A stretch of DNA of 64,000 nucleotides from Chitinibacter sp046530675 (GTDB lineage: Bacteria; Pseudomonadota; Gammaproteobacteria; Burkholderiales; Chitinibacteraceae), in contig NZ_CP172558.1 of NCBI RefSeq assembly GCF_046530675.1, forward strand, positions 434,001-498,000, given 5' to 3'. Under the pieces are notes generated by a model. That model ran no database searches. It saw only the letters and a list, made by a program, of their open reading frames with translations, and had not been told where the DNA came from. This document shows, piece after piece, positions 35,484 through 44,441 of the stretch (positions are counted from its first letter, which is position 1; the number at the start of each line of letters is the position of its first letter). Position numbers and translations under genes: made by a program.

Positions 35484-36268
35484 TACATTTGTGTCAATTT
35501 GGCCAACATCTGATCGGTTGTCGTCACGGCTTTGGAGTTCAATTCAAACGCGCGCTGCGCCTGAATCATATTAATCAGTTCTTCAGTGGCATTCACATTC
35601 GATGTTTCGACATAACCCTGGTTAATCGCACCCAGACCATTGGTTCCCGGCGCACCAACGGTCGGAGCACCACTCGCCGTCGTTTCCAGATAGATATTAC
35701 CGCCGATTGATTCCAGACCCGGAGGATTAATGAAAGTCGCGGTTTGAATGTTACCAATTTGCACCGGATTGACCGCATCATTATTCACAATCGCTGAAAC
35801 CGTACCGTCATTTGCAATCGTCAGCTTGGTTGTTCCTTGCGGCACCTGAATCGCCGGGCTCAGCTCGTAACCGCTGGAGGTCACAATCGTACCCTGACTG
35901 TTAACCTGAAAAGCACCGTCACGCGTATAACCGGTGGTGCCATTAGGCAGCGCAATCTGGAAAAAGCCGTCGCCATTGATCGCCATATCGAGCGAACCTT
36001 CGGTGCGCTGCAAATTCCCCTGCGAATGATTTCGCGCAGTGGCAACGACCTGAGTACCGGTACCCACATACAAACCCGTTGGCAGTGAAGTTTGCTGACT
36101 GCTCGCCCCACCCGCCTGACGCAGATTCTGGTACAGCAAATCTTCGAAAACCGCGCGTTCGCGCTTGTAGCCATTGGTATTGACGTTGGACAGATTGTGC
36201 GACACCACGTCAATATTGAATTGCATGGCATCCATACCGGTTTTTGCAGTCCAGAGCGAGCGCATCAT
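35483..36268 (-). CDS. flgG: Flagellar distal rod protein FlgG
   Basis: 261 aa, standard length. N-terminal rod motif (MRSLWTAKTGMDAMQFNIDVVSHNLSNVNTNGYKRERAVFEDLLYQ) and C-terminal NVNATEELINMIQAQRAFELNSKAVTTTDQMLAKL. Exported rod component. Confidence 0.97.
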   Translation of the reverse strand: MMRSLWTAKTGMDAMQFNIDVVSHNLSNVNTNGYKRERAVFEDLLYQNLRQAGGASSQQTSLPTGLYVGTGTQVVATARNHSQGNLQRTEGSLDMAINGDGFFQIALPNGTTGYTRDGAFQVNSQGTIVTSSGYELSPAIQVPQGTTKLTIANDGTVSAIVNNDAVNPVQIGNIQTATFINPPGLESIGGNIYLETTASGAPTVGAPGTNGLGAINQGYVETSNVNATEELINMIQAQRAFELNSKAVTTTDQMLAKLTQM

Positions 36269-36283
36269 GATGGCGATTCCTTA

Positions 36284-37024
36284 TTAACTATTTAACGAGA
36301 GCAAAGAGCTGGCAGACCGGGCATTTTGCTCAGCGGTCGTAATCAGTTTCATTTGCATATCAAAGTGGCGCTGGGTTGAAATCATGCTCACCAGCTGCTC
36401 AACCGAATTCACATTGCTGCCTTCAATGCCGCCAGAGGCCAGACGTACTTCGGCATCCGCCTGAGCGATCTCGCCATTACGCTGACGAAACAGCCCATCA
36501 AGCCCTTTTTCCATCTGGTTATCGGGCGGATTGACCAGCTTCAAACGCCCCACTTCAACCACCTGATTTGGGTTACTCATATCAACCGCACTCACCGTAC
36601 CATCGGACGCAATGCTGGGGCGGGTATTTTCCGGAATCGTCAGTGGACCATTTTCGCCTTGGACAATCTCACCGGCGTGAGTTTTGAGCAAGCCTGCGGC
36701 ATCAACTTCGAAACTGCCATTTCGGGTATAAGCTTCGCCCGTTGAAGTCTGAACCGCCAACCAGCCTTTACCACGAACCGCCACATCCAGATCACGACCG
36801 GTCTGCTGGAAAATCCCCGCCGACAGATCGGCGCCTGGGGTTTGCTGCACGACAAATGAACGAGTCCCAATCCCGGGGCCACCCAGCGCTGCCACGGCAC
36901 GAGCGTTAGCAAACTCGGCACGAAAGCCCGGCGTTGTCACATTAGCCAGATTATTGGCAATACTGGCCTGGCGCACTTCGCTATTTTTGGCCCCAGACAT
37001 GGCCACGTAGATTAGGCGGTCCAT
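36284..37024 (-). CDS. flgF: Flagellar proximal rod protein FlgF
   Basis: 246 aa. MDRLIYVAMSGAKNSEVRQASIANNLANVTTPGFRAEFA at the N-terminus and NSVEQLVSMISTQRHFDMQMKLITTAEQN at the C-terminus identify FlgF. 15 bp upstream of flgG. Confidence 0.96.
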   Translation of the reverse strand: MDRLIYVAMSGAKNSEVRQASIANNLANVTTPGFRAEFANARAVAALGGPGIGTRSFVVQQTPGADLSAGIFQQTGRDLDVAVRGKGWLAVQTSTGEAYTRNGSFEVDAAGLLKTHAGEIVQGENGPLTIPENTRPSIASDGTVSAVDMSNPNQVVEVGRLKLVNPPDNQMEKGLDGLFRQRNGEIAQADAEVRLASGGIEGSNVNSVEQLVSMISTQRHFDMQMKLITTAEQNARSASSLLSLNS

Positions 37025-37034
37025 AATTTATCGA

Positions 37035-38375
37035 TTACCGTAGGTTTACAATCGTTTGCAAAATGGTGTCTTGCGCTTTGACCGTCTGGGCATTGGCCTG
37101 ATAATTGCGCTGCGCCGTGATCAGATTGACCAGCTCGGAAGTCAGATCAACATTGGAATCTTCAACGGCCGCCGCCTGCAAAAAGCCGGTACTTCCCTGC
37201 CCTGGCGAATTCACCAAAGGCTGGCCTGAAGCAAAAGACTCGGCCCAGCGATTGTCACCCAAGGGCTGCAAACCCTGATTATTCGGGAAAGTAGCCAAAA
37301 CCACTTTGGCCACATCACGCGTCTGACCATTTGAATAACGACCCTGTACCACGCCTTCCTTGCTGACCGATAGCCCGGTCAAAATACCGTCGGTATAACC
37401 ATCCTGAGTCAGTGTATTGAGGTTATACGGGCTGCCGAACTGGGTCGATTTGTCGAAGTACAACTGAAAATCCAGTCCGTTTGAACCGTTATTGATACCG
37501 GTCGGACCGCTCACCACGCTGAACCAGTCGTCATTACCGCCGGAAGCTGAAGTCGCAGGTGGCACGATATTCGAGGTGTAACTCTGATACTGTCCATTGG
37601 CGTCATACGTCAATGTTCCCTTCAACAGCGTACCTGCAGTCGGAGACACAGTCCCGTTGGTATTCACATCCTTGCCGTCGAGCGAGTAATACACGGACCA
37701 GGTTTGTGTTGGCGGTGAAGTTGCAGGTGGAGCATCTTTAACAAAGTAAAAAGTCTGGGTATGCGCCACACCCAATGAATCAAATACCGTCGCCGAAGTC
37801 GAATAGTTGTAACTGGTCGGATCCGACGAAGAATATGGGGCAGTCAACACCTTGTCTGTCGCGTTCAGATTGATCCCCAGATTCAGGCCAGCTCCGGAGA
37901 CCCCGGTCCCCCCCGTCGCTTTCGCGCCAATATTGGCAAACTGCAACTGGATCGGCTGTGGTGTTGAACCCTGCAGGAAAGTACCGGTCGCCTGATCCAC
38001 CCCCCAGCCGGTGAGGTATTGGCCGTTATTGACGATATAGCCTTCCTTATCCATCTGGAACTGGCCATTACGTGCATAGCTGATCGAACCGGTTCTATCC
38101 TGCATACGGAAAAAACCATTACCGGTAATCGCCAGATCGAGCGGGTTATTGGTCGTCGTCGTATTCCCCTGACCAAATTGCTGGGCAATGGTCGTTACCC
38201 GTGCACCGATACCCGCCGTATTGGACGACGAGGCAAATGTGCTGGCATAAATATCGGCAAACTCTGCACGTGATCCTTTAAAGCCCACGGTATTGACGTT
38301 GGCAACGTTATTGCCAATCACGTCCAGTTGTTTTGCCGAGGCATTTAAGCCGCTGACACCTTGTTGGAAACCCAT
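37035..38375 (-). CDS. flgE: Flagellar hook protein FlgE
   Basis: 446-aa hook subunit. N-terminal MGFQQGVSGLNASAKQLDVIGNNVANVNTVGFKGSRAEFADIYAST and C-terminal SNVDLTSELVNLITAQRNYQANAQTVKAQDTILQTIVNLR. The central variable domain is surface-exposed in the hook. Confidence 0.97.
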   Translation of the reverse strand: MGFQQGVSGLNASAKQLDVIGNNVANVNTVGFKGSRAEFADIYASTFASSSNTAGIGARVTTIAQQFGQGNTTTTNNPLDLAITGNGFFRMQDRTGSISYARNGQFQMDKEGYIVNNGQYLTGWGVDQATGTFLQGSTPQPIQLQFANIGAKATGGTGVSGAGLNLGINLNATDKVLTAPYSSSDPTSYNYSTSATVFDSLGVAHTQTFYFVKDAPPATSPPTQTWSVYYSLDGKDVNTNGTVSPTAGTLLKGTLTYDANGQYQSYTSNIVPPATSASGGNDDWFSVVSGPTGINNGSNGLDFQLYFDKSTQFGSPYNLNTLTQDGYTDGILTGLSVSKEGVVQGRYSNGQTRDVAKVVLATFPNNQGLQPLGDNRWAESFASGQPLVNSPGQGSTGFLQAAAVEDSNVDLTSELVNLITAQRNYQANAQTVKAQDTILQTIVNLR

Positions 38376-38402
38376 AATCTGCTCCTTACCTTAACCGTTT
38401 GC

Positions 38403-39071
38403 TTACTGGATCTGGATAATGCTGCCGAAGTTGGTTTTGCCACCATCGGCCAGATAAACACCCACTCCATCACTACCAAACTCGACTGACTTCACTTTCT
38501 GCCAGGTCGAAGTATCTAAAGCAATTTTCTTGCCATCTTTTTCGGCGGTGACAGTTATTTTGTAATCGCCTGCCGCCATCATCGTGCCATCGGCCTTTTT
38601 GCCGTCCCATTTCACTGCAGACAAGCCGGCTTGATCGGTCGAAACTGGCAGTTTGGCCACTTCAACGCCCGTCGAGTCATAAACGCTGAGCATGGCATTG
38701 CTGGCACCGTAGGGCACATCGACGCGCAAATCTGCCGCAGCGTTGCCGTCGAAATGGAAACCTTTGCCGGGAGAGAGGACTTCTTTGCCGATCAGTCCTG
38801 CCGCCTGCATCACTTGCGTGCCGGCATACATCCCCGCCATACCTGCCATGGTCTGGTTCAATTTCTCAATTCCGCTGACGGTATTGATCTGCGCAATCTG
38901 GCTGGTCGTTTGCGCGTTATCCATCGGATTCATCGGGTCTTGTGACTGCAACTGCTTGACCAAGAGCTTCATGAAACGATCCTGCTGCTCTTCGGTCTGG
39001 GTTCTTGTCGTGGTATTACGGACATTCAATGAGCTGTAATCAAACTGGGTAGAACTGACTGAGTTTGCCAT
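38403..39071 (-). CDS. flgD: Flagellar hook cap protein FlgD
   Basis: 222 aa. N-terminal QDRFMKLLVKQLQSQDPMNPMDNAQTTSQIAQINTVSGIEKLN, followed by FlgD Ig-like/Tudor domains (GASNAMLSVYDSTGVEV...GLSAVKWDGKKADGT). Scaffold for hook polymerisation. AGGAG precedes the ATG. Confidence 0.96.
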   Translation of the reverse strand: MANSVSSTQFDYSSLNVRNTTTRTQTEEQQDRFMKLLVKQLQSQDPMNPMDNAQTTSQIAQINTVSGIEKLNQTMAGMAGMYAGTQVMQAAGLIGKEVLSPGKGFHFDGNAAADLRVDVPYGASNAMLSVYDSTGVEVAKLPVSTDQAGLSAVKWDGKKADGTMMAAGDYKITVTAEKDGKKIALDTSTWQKVKSVEFGSDGVGVYLADGGKTNFGSIIQIQ

Positions 39072-39087
39072 GATGTGTTACTCCTGA

Positions 39088-39501
39088 TTAAACCTGACCC
39101 AGCGACAGCGTACGCAGCAGCAAAGTCTTGGCAGTATTCATTACATCGATATTGGTCTGGTATGCACGTGAAGCTGAAATCATATTGGTCATTTCTTCGA
39201 CCACGTTCACATTGGGCATGGCCACATAGCCATTGCCGTCGGCAAACGGGCTTTTCGGGTCATAAACCAACTTGGGCGGCGCCTGATCTTCAATCACGCC
39301 AGCGACCTGTACCCCGACCGATTGCTTGTTCGCCGCAGTCAAGGGCTGAGCTTGAAACACCACCTGCTTGGCGCGATAAGGCTGGCCGTTGGAGCTGGTG
39401 ACCGATTCGGCATTGGCCAGATTACTGGCAACCACATTGAGCCGTGCCGATTGGGAACGCATCGCCGAAGCCGCAACATCAAAAACCCGGAACATAGACA
39501 T
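39088..39501 (-). CDS. flgC: Flagellar proximal rod protein FlgC
   Basis: 137 aa. FRVFDVAASAMRSQSARLNVVASNLANAESVTSSNGQPYRAK and VNVVEEMTNMISASRAYQTNIDVMNTAKTLLLRTLSLG match FlgC over the full length. Confidence 0.97.
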   Translation of the reverse strand: MSMFRVFDVAASAMRSQSARLNVVASNLANAESVTSSNGQPYRAKQVVFQAQPLTAANKQSVGVQVAGVIEDQAPPKLVYDPKSPFADGNGYVAMPNVNVVEEMTNMISASRAYQTNIDVMNTAKTLLLRTLSLGQV

Positions 39502-39522
39502 AATGGATTTCCTTTAACTTGT

Positions 39523-39927
39523 TTACTGGCCGGTCAGCGCGGTTTTCATCGACTCGATGCGGCGCTGCATAAAGGTCACGGCAGATTGATAGCGGATCGC
39601 GTTATCGGTGAATTCCTTCATTTCAGAATCCATATCCACCGTATTGCCGTCGATCGAAGGCTGGCGCTCGTTGCGATATTTCAGCTCGGGAGAAAAAATA
39701 TCGATTTTGTTAGCGGGCTGCAGATGACGCGGATTGCTCGTCGCCAGCGTAGATGTTTGCAATGGCAGGCGCGCCGCCTCGTAAGCCGCTTTGAAATCGA
39801 AATCACGCGCCTTGTAGTTGGGCGTATCGGCGTTGGCGATATTGGACGCCAGCACTTCCTGCCGATACGAGCGCATTTTTAATCCGGCTTCCTGATTGCG
39901 AAAGTAATTATCGATTTTGCCCAGCAT
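39523..39927 (-). CDS. flgB: Flagellar proximal rod protein FlgB
   Basis: 134 aa. YFRNQEAGLKMRSYRQEVLASNIANADTPNYKARDFDF and YQSAVTFMQRRIESMKTALTGQ are FlgB hallmarks. The ATG at 39927 has GGAG eight bases upstream; the GTG three codons earlier is less likely. First gene of the flg operon; flgA and flgMN are not next to it. Confidence 0.96.
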   Translation of the reverse strand: MLGKIDNYFRNQEAGLKMRSYRQEVLASNIANADTPNYKARDFDFKAAYEAARLPLQTSTLATSNPRHLQPANKIDIFSPELKYRNERQPSIDGNTVDMDSEMKEFTDNAIRYQSAVTFMQRRIESMKTALTGQ

Positions 39928-39956
39928 ACGAGACACTCCATAAGAATGTCTTTATC

Positions 39957-39974
39957 AAAGCATGAAGTGTGCCA
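39957..39974 (-). promoter_or_regulatory. Sigma-54-type promoter of the flg operon
   Basis: On the minus strand TGGCACACTTCATGCTTT has GG and GC separated by 10 bases, matching the -24/-12 consensus (TGGCACG-N4-TTGCW), about 30 bp before the flgB ATG. Sigma-54 control of class II flagellar genes is normal in many polarly flagellated proteobacteria. Confidence 0.65.
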
Positions 39975-40031
39975 GCAATCAGAAAACGGATATTGATCAG
40001 ATCAGGCGGGATAATGGCAGGTACTGCTATA

Positions 40032-40080
40032 CGGTATATCAATACAGACCAATATCAATAAGCGATACAGAGACATACCA
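40032..40080. repeat. 49-bp repeat, copy 8
   Basis: CGGTATATCAATACAGACCA at the start, ATACCA at the end; the interior ACAGACCAATAT resembles the copy at 56219. Confidence 0.65.
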
Positions 40081-40172
40081 GCAACAATAAATAAACAGAA
40101 AAAAGCAGAACAATAAACAGGCTGGCGGCAAAGCTTGCCGCCAGCGGGATGATTCAACGGAACGGTTGAGTA

Positions 40173-40508
40173 TTAACCGCGCCCAATCACTTGCTGATCA
40201 AGCTCAAGCGGCATCAAAGCATCGCGCAGTACCGCCAGCGCCGCCTCGGCATTGGCCGCGCCACACATGAATAAATCTATCGCCGCAAAACCATGCTCGG
40301 GCCAGGTGTGGATGCTGATATGCGATTCTTTGAGTAAAAGCATGCCGGTCACGCCTTGCCCGGCGCCAAAATGATGAAAATGCTGCTGCAAGACGCTTGC
40401 CTGCCCGGCCTGCGCAGCGCTCAGCATGACCGCTGCTATCTGTGCCGGGTCTGCAAGCAAGTCGGCAGGACAGCCATGAAAATCGGCAATCAGATGGCGG
40501 CCTATCAT
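40173..40508 (-). CDS. speH: S-adenosylmethionine decarboxylase proenzyme
   Basis: 111-aa short-form AdoMet decarboxylase (class Ib), making decarboxylated SAM, the aminopropyl donor for polyamine synthesis. Self-cleavage should occur in KESHISIHTWPE, where Ser62 becomes the pyruvoyl group; the His and Cys (FMCG) of the active site are present. Its ATG overlaps the stop of the preceding small gene (ATGA). Last gene of the DUF350-SPFH-DUF4178 operon; the likely partner is the membrane aminopropyltransferase at 44442. Confidence 0.93.
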   Translation of the reverse strand: MIGRHLIADFHGCPADLLADPAQIAAVMLSAAQAGQASVLQQHFHHFGAGQGVTGMLLLKESHISIHTWPEHGFAAIDLFMCGAANAEAALAVLRDALMPLELDQQVIGRG

Positions 40509-40660
40509 TTATGCCCCCCGCCGCTGCTCCAGCCGCCCGACGACGAACCACTACTCCAGCTGCGCGAGCCTGAAGACTGAAAACTGCACGACGATAAATT
40601 GAACAAGGTACAAATCGTAATCACCGCAATGCAGTAGATTTTGTAAAAACCGCCCTTCAT
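40505..40660 (-). CDS. Small Ser/Gly-rich lipoprotein-like peptide (51 aa)
   Basis: MKGGFYKIYCIAVITICTLFNLSSCSFQSSGSRSW... : a basic start, hydrophobic helix and lipobox LSSC (Cys25) are followed by a tail made almost entirely of Ser, Gly and Trp. The ATG overlaps the DUF4178 stop and the stop overlaps the speH ATG, so it is translationally coupled on both sides; that argues it is real. Function unknown; probably a membrane-anchored accessory of the cluster. Confidence 0.75.
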   Translation of the reverse strand: MKGGFYKIYCIAVITICTLFNLSSCSFQSSGSRSWSSGSSSGGWSSGGGHK

Positions 40661-42135
40661 TCTTCAGCATCCTTGTTGAGCGGCCAATGCAGCATATACG
40701 CCGCCAAACCGGTCCAGAACAGCGCATCAAACACATCATCACTGAGCAGCACCAGCGGCAGATTGATCGCCAGCAGCCAGATCGTATAACGCCAGGCCAG
40801 ACGGCGCTGGTCTGGCGCAACTTCATCGCTTTCCAGTGTTTTGATTTCAGCCTTGCCAAACCAGGTAGCAATTTGCGCGTTGCTCACTTTTTCCGCTTGC
40901 GACCAGACGACCTCAGTCGCCGATTTTTCCCGACTCAGCCGCTTGCCCTGGTAGTCGTACTCCCAAAGCTGCAACTGATCACCGACGCTAACGCGCCAGT
41001 TAAACGCCCCTGCGGCATACAGCACTTTGGCGGCATACTGATCGTACAACTTGCCATAACGCTCGCCGTTCAGCGTCGCATGCGTATCGCTCCAGCTTTC
41101 CGGCAACTGATTGAGCACCTGAGCGCGGTACCAGCCCTCGCTGGTCTCGACCAGCCAGAAAAACCCACGCTGCCAGTTGAACAGCAGATATTCGGTCCAG
41201 TGAGAGTCGGCGTCTTCGACTTCGACCATTTCGATCAGCCCGATGACGCTCCATTTCACCCCGTCAATGGTGGCCGCATCGCCGACATCGAGCGTCGCAT
41301 GATAACGCTCGGCCTCGGTGTGGCGGGTCAAGATGAGCGCCCTGTCGCCTGAGCAATCGACTTCCGAACCACACGCCGCGCAAACAATCTGCGTCGCCAC
41401 TCCGGCGCGATATTGCAACTGATTGCCGCAACTCGGGCAATCGAGCACATTGGCCGTCCCTTTGAGCCGCCCGGCGCTTTGCTGGATTTCCTCATCGCTG
41501 CGCAAGAGCTGCATTTGCAAGGCTTTGAGCTCGACCGTCTCGCCGACATAGAGCGCCGGATTCGGTTTCTCTGGCGTGATGTCGGAAAAATCAATCGTCA
41601 GAAAGCGATCACCGCTACGGCAATCGATCACTTTCGCCTCGTAGCCGTTGCCGACAATAAACGGCAATTCGCCCTGCCCGCCGACGCACTGCGCAGTACG
41701 CGCGTCGGTAACGACAAAAACCCGTCCGCCATGCTCGTAACGCATTTCGGGCTTTAAGACTTCAAAGCTCAGCGCCGTTTGGCGCTCGCCCACTGATTCA
41801 GCAAGCGGCAACGTGATCATATACTGGCCGGAGGTATCGGCCAGCCAGCCAGATCTGCCGTCATCAAACGAGATATACCACTCGTTCCACAGCCCAGCTT
41901 CGTAACGCAACTGAATCCGGCCAATGACGGTAAAAGCACGCCCAACAAACACACCCGACGCGCCGATCTGGATTGGCGAATAGTCCTCAAGCACCTTACC
42001 GATTTTGCCGATGTCGCGCACTTCATCAGCGTCGCGCAGTACGGTGCTCTGGCAATACTCGCACACCGCAATCGCCGAAATCGTCGAACGGAATAAAACC
42101 TCGGCACCGCATGAGGGGCAAGGGGTACGGAACAT
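40657..42135 (-). CDS. Tandem DUF4178 zinc-ribbon membrane protein
   Basis: 492 aa. Two zinc ribbons (CPSCGAEVLF...CEYCQST at residue 5; CPSCGNQLQY...CAACGSEV near 225) each precede a DUF4178 beta-rich domain (IQLRYEAGLWNEWYISFDDGRSGWLADTSGQY; VEDADSHWTEYLLFNWQRGFFWLVETSEGWY). A C-terminal hydrophobic segment (YTIWLLAINLPLVLL...LFWTGLAAYMLHW) anchors it. Function unknown. DUF4178 recurs next to DUF350, SPFH and polyamine genes. ATG 42135 is used. Confidence 0.82.
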   Translation of the reverse strand: MFRTPCPSCGAEVLFRSTISAIAVCEYCQSTVLRDADEVRDIGKIGKVLEDYSPIQIGASGVFVGRAFTVIGRIQLRYEAGLWNEWYISFDDGRSGWLADTSGQYMITLPLAESVGERQTALSFEVLKPEMRYEHGGRVFVVTDARTAQCVGGQGELPFIVGNGYEAKVIDCRSGDRFLTIDFSDITPEKPNPALYVGETVELKALQMQLLRSDEEIQQSAGRLKGTANVLDCPSCGNQLQYRAGVATQIVCAACGSEVDCSGDRALILTRHTEAERYHATLDVGDAATIDGVKWSVIGLIEMVEVEDADSHWTEYLLFNWQRGFFWLVETSEGWYRAQVLNQLPESWSDTHATLNGERYGKLYDQYAAKVLYAAGAFNWRVSVGDQLQLWEYDYQGKRLSREKSATEVVWSQAEKVSNAQIATWFGKAEIKTLESDEVAPDQRRLAWRYTIWLLAINLPLVLLSDDVFDALFWTGLAAYMLHWPLNKDAEE

Positions 42136-42157
42136 TAGCAATCACCCAACATCGTTA

Positions 42158-42562
42158 TTAACCCCGCCCCGGTTGCCATTCGGCATGCTCGGCCAGACCT
42201 TCATAAGCCAGCCACGGCTCGCGATGCGAAGTCCAGATGTGCATCGCAGGGCGGATGCCTGGGTCGTCGTGCAAAGTGCCGACGCGAACGATCAGCATGT
42301 CGCTCTCGGCTTTCTGTGCATATAAATGCGTGCCGCATTCAGTACAGAAAAAACGCTGCTTGCCGGGCGACGACGCAAAAAACTTCAGTTGCGTCTGCCC
42401 CTGCACAATACGGAACTGCTCGCACTTCGCACCCGCGACACTATTGAAAGCAACGCCCAAAGAACGCCGGCAAGTTTTGCAGTTGCAATGAATCACCGGC
42501 GTCGCAAATTCACCCACTTCATAAACCACCGCGCCGCAGGCGCATGAACCTTGCACACTCAT
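42158..42562 (-). CDS. GFA / CENP-V family zinc-binding protein
   Basis: 134 aa. SCACGAVVYEV, CNCKTCRRSLG and FFCTECGTHLY supply the seven zinc-binding cysteines of the glutathione-dependent formaldehyde-activating (GFA) fold. Enzymatic activity in most relatives is unproven. ATG 42562 follows AAGGG; the longer frame adds an unrelated leader. It is inserted between DUF4178 and SPFH genes and may be a passenger. Confidence 0.85.
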   Translation of the reverse strand: MSVQGSCACGAVVYEVGEFATPVIHCNCKTCRRSLGVAFNSVAGAKCEQFRIVQGQTQLKFFASSPGKQRFFCTECGTHLYAQKAESDMLIVRVGTLHDDPGIRPAMHIWTSHREPWLAYEGLAEHAEWQPGRG

Positions 42563-42680
42563 TGAATCAACCCTTTCTTGTATGCCAGCACTGTAGGGCA
42601 TAGTCGCCACAGGCACTACGCCGCACACAGACTATTCGGCGTATTGCCGCTTCGCGTCGAATACGCCTTACCACATTCAT

Positions 42681-43784
42681 TTAACCAATCAGTTTTTTCA
42701 ACACTTCCGCTTTCGCGCTGTCGTAATCGGCTTGGCTAATCAGTCCCTGATCGAGCAGGCCTTTAAGCTGTCCAAGTTTGGCTTGCGGTGAGTTAGGATC
42801 AGCAGGTACTGCTTGAGGTATTGGCTGCTGTACACCGCCAGCCATAACACCTACGCCCATACCCCCATCGCCACCAATCACGACACCTGCGCCCGCTGGC
42901 GCTGCGGCCACGCCACCCAAGCCCAAGGCATTCGTCATCGCGCCAGCCATCACCTGCCCGACGCCCACTCCGGCCGCCATCCCGGCGCCGATACCCGCCA
43001 GACCGCCTTCGTTTTGCGCGGCGAGCGGGATTGCTTGCGCGGCCTGATATTGCGTGTAGGTTTGCATATTGCCGATCATTCCCATCGAAATCCGCGTATC
43101 GATGGCTTTTTGCAGCTCTTCGGGCAGGCTGATGTTTTCAACGGCAAAGTTATCGAGCTCCAGCCCGTATTTCGCGAACACCGGCACCAGTGCTTCGTTG
43201 ATTTTCTGCCCCATCAAGCCTTGATTGCCGGCCATATCCAGAAACGGCACGCCCGAGCCGCCCAAGACCGACGTCATTGTCGAGACGACGAGATTGCGTA
43301 ATTGCAGCTCCAGATCGTCGCGCGTATAGACTTCGCGCGTGCCGCTGATCTCGCTGAAGAATAATTTTGGATCGACCAGTTTGTATGAATACACGCCAAA
43401 AGCGCGCATCCGCACCATGCCAAAATCGGCGTCGCGGATCGTGATCGGTTGTGGCGTACCCCATTTACGACCGAGCTGCACGCGCGTGCTGAAGAAATAC
43501 ACGTCTGATTTGAAAGGCGATTCGAACAGCTTGTCCCAGTTTTTCAGGTAGGTCAGCACTGGCAACGTTTGCGTCGTCAGCTTGTGCATACCCGCGCCAA
43601 ACACGTCGGCGATCTGGCCTTCGTTGATAAACAACGCCATTTGCGACTCGCGCACCGTCAGGCTCGCGCCGTACTGGATTTCAAAATCCTGCATCGGATA
43701 GCGATAAGCGAGCACGCCATCGCCTTCCTCGTTCCATTGCAGAATGTCGATAAATTGCTTTTTGATAAACGAACCGAGACCCAT
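42681..43784 (-). CDS. SPFH/Band-7 protein with C-terminal SHOCT domain
   Basis: 367 aa of the virion-core-protein-like SPFH subfamily. N-terminal GLGSFIKKQFIDILQWNEEGDGVLAYRYPMQDFEIQYGASLTVRESQMALF and an SPFH domain to about residue 240. Then a Gly/Ala-rich low-complexity segment (about 250-325) and a C-terminal SHOCT helix pair (KLGQLKGLLDQGLISQADYDSAKAEVLKKLIG). SPFH proteins form membrane-associated rings or microdomains. ATG 43784 follows GGAG. A 49-bp repeat match lies in the low-complexity part. Confidence 0.85.
   Translation of the reverse strand: MGLGSFIKKQFIDILQWNEEGDGVLAYRYPMQDFEIQYGASLTVRESQMALFINEGQIADVFGAGMHKLTTQTLPVLTYLKNWDKLFESPFKSDVYFFSTRVQLGRKWGTPQPITIRDADFGMVRMRAFGVYSYKLVDPKLFFSEISGTREVYTRDDLELQLRNLVVSTMTSVLGGSGVPFLDMAGNQGLMGQKINEALVPVFAKYGLELDNFAVENISLPEELQKAIDTRISMGMIGNMQTYTQYQAAQAIPLAAQNEGGLAGIGAGMAAGVGVGQVMAGAMTNALGLGGVAAAPAGAGVVIGGDGGMGVGVMAGGVQQPIPQAVPADPNSPQAKLGQLKGLLDQGLISQADYDSAKAEVLKKLIG
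42816..42864. repeat. 49-bp repeat match inside the SPFH gene
   Basis: AGGTATTGGC ... GCCCATACCC at exactly the family spacing; coding constraint could also explain it. Confidence 0.4.
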
Positions 43785-43830
43785 GATTGACTCCATCTGC
43801 CGAGCAGAAAATTAATCCGATACTGCGAAA

Positions 43831-43950
43831 CTAAAAAAGGCCGCCGAACAACTCAAAAATCCAATCAAGACCAGAATCCAAACCTAAATCCAGAGCCTCC
43901 TCAACAAGGTCGGAATACCAAGATTCTTTTTGTTTCTCTTGCTGATCCAT
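43831..43950 (-). CDS. Small acidic peptide of the SPFH operon (39 aa)
   Basis: MDQQEKQKESWYSDLVEEAL...IFELFGGLF. Strongly acidic and amphipathic, with aromatic residues at the end; no known family. It fills the gap between the DUF350 and SPFH genes, which would otherwise be about 190 bp of empty operon. A G-rich stretch lies 7 bp before its ATG. Could be a membrane-surface partner of SPFH or DUF350. Confidence 0.55.
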   Translation of the reverse strand: MDQQEKQKESWYSDLVEEALDLGLDSGLDWIFELFGGLF

Positions 43951-43977
43951 AACGAACCCCCGTTTGGCAAATATCAC

Positions 43978-44379
43978 TTAAGACAAACACCCCGCACTAA
44001 TCAAGCCCACGGCCAGCGAAATACTCCCTGCCAGTATCCCCGCCGCCACGTTGTTATTCATAATCTGCGGCGCCATACCCTTCAGACACTTCACCAGAAA
44101 CGCATACACCAGAATCTGCACCAACCCGGCCAGTGCGCCCCAGATCAGGAAAAAGCTCAGCATATTCTGATGCAGCGCGCTCGATGCCAGCGCGAATGAA
44201 AAACCGAGCAGTGCACCACCGAACGACAAAGCCGCAGCGACATTGCCTTCGCGGATGAGCTGGATTTCGTCATAAGGCGTGAATTTGATATACAGCATCG
44301 CAAACACAATCAGCATTGCGATGCCGCTGGCGAGGTAGCTGAAATAACCGATCAGTGGCGGCAGATAGATGGCTAACAT
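43978..44379 (-). CDS. DUF350 family membrane protein
   Basis: 133 aa with four transmembrane helices. The YIKFTPYDEIQLIREGNVAAALSFGGALLGFSFALASS segment is the DUF350 (YjfL) signature, and a second related half follows, as usual. Function unknown; commonly tied to PspA/SPFH envelope-stress gene sets. ATG 44379 is preferred because AAGGA sits 8 bp before it; an ATG at 44385 is closer. First gene of the minus-strand arm, divergent from the aminopropyltransferase. Confidence 0.85.
   Translation of the reverse strand: MLAIYLPPLIGYFSYLASGIAMLIVFAMLYIKFTPYDEIQLIREGNVAAALSFGGALLGFSFALASSALHQNMLSFFLIWGALAGLVQILVYAFLVKCLKGMAPQIMNNNVAAGILAGSISLAVGLISAGCLS
44032..44080. repeat. 49-bp repeat match inside the DUF350 gene
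   Basis: CAGTATCCCC ... GCGCCATACCC at the family spacing; the right half resembles the SPFH-gene copy (CATAA...CCATACCC). Confidence 0.4.
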
Positions 44380-44441
44380 GCGCATTCCTTACTTAAAGAG
44401 GCATAATGCAGTCATTCTGACTCAAACAATCATAAATATCC

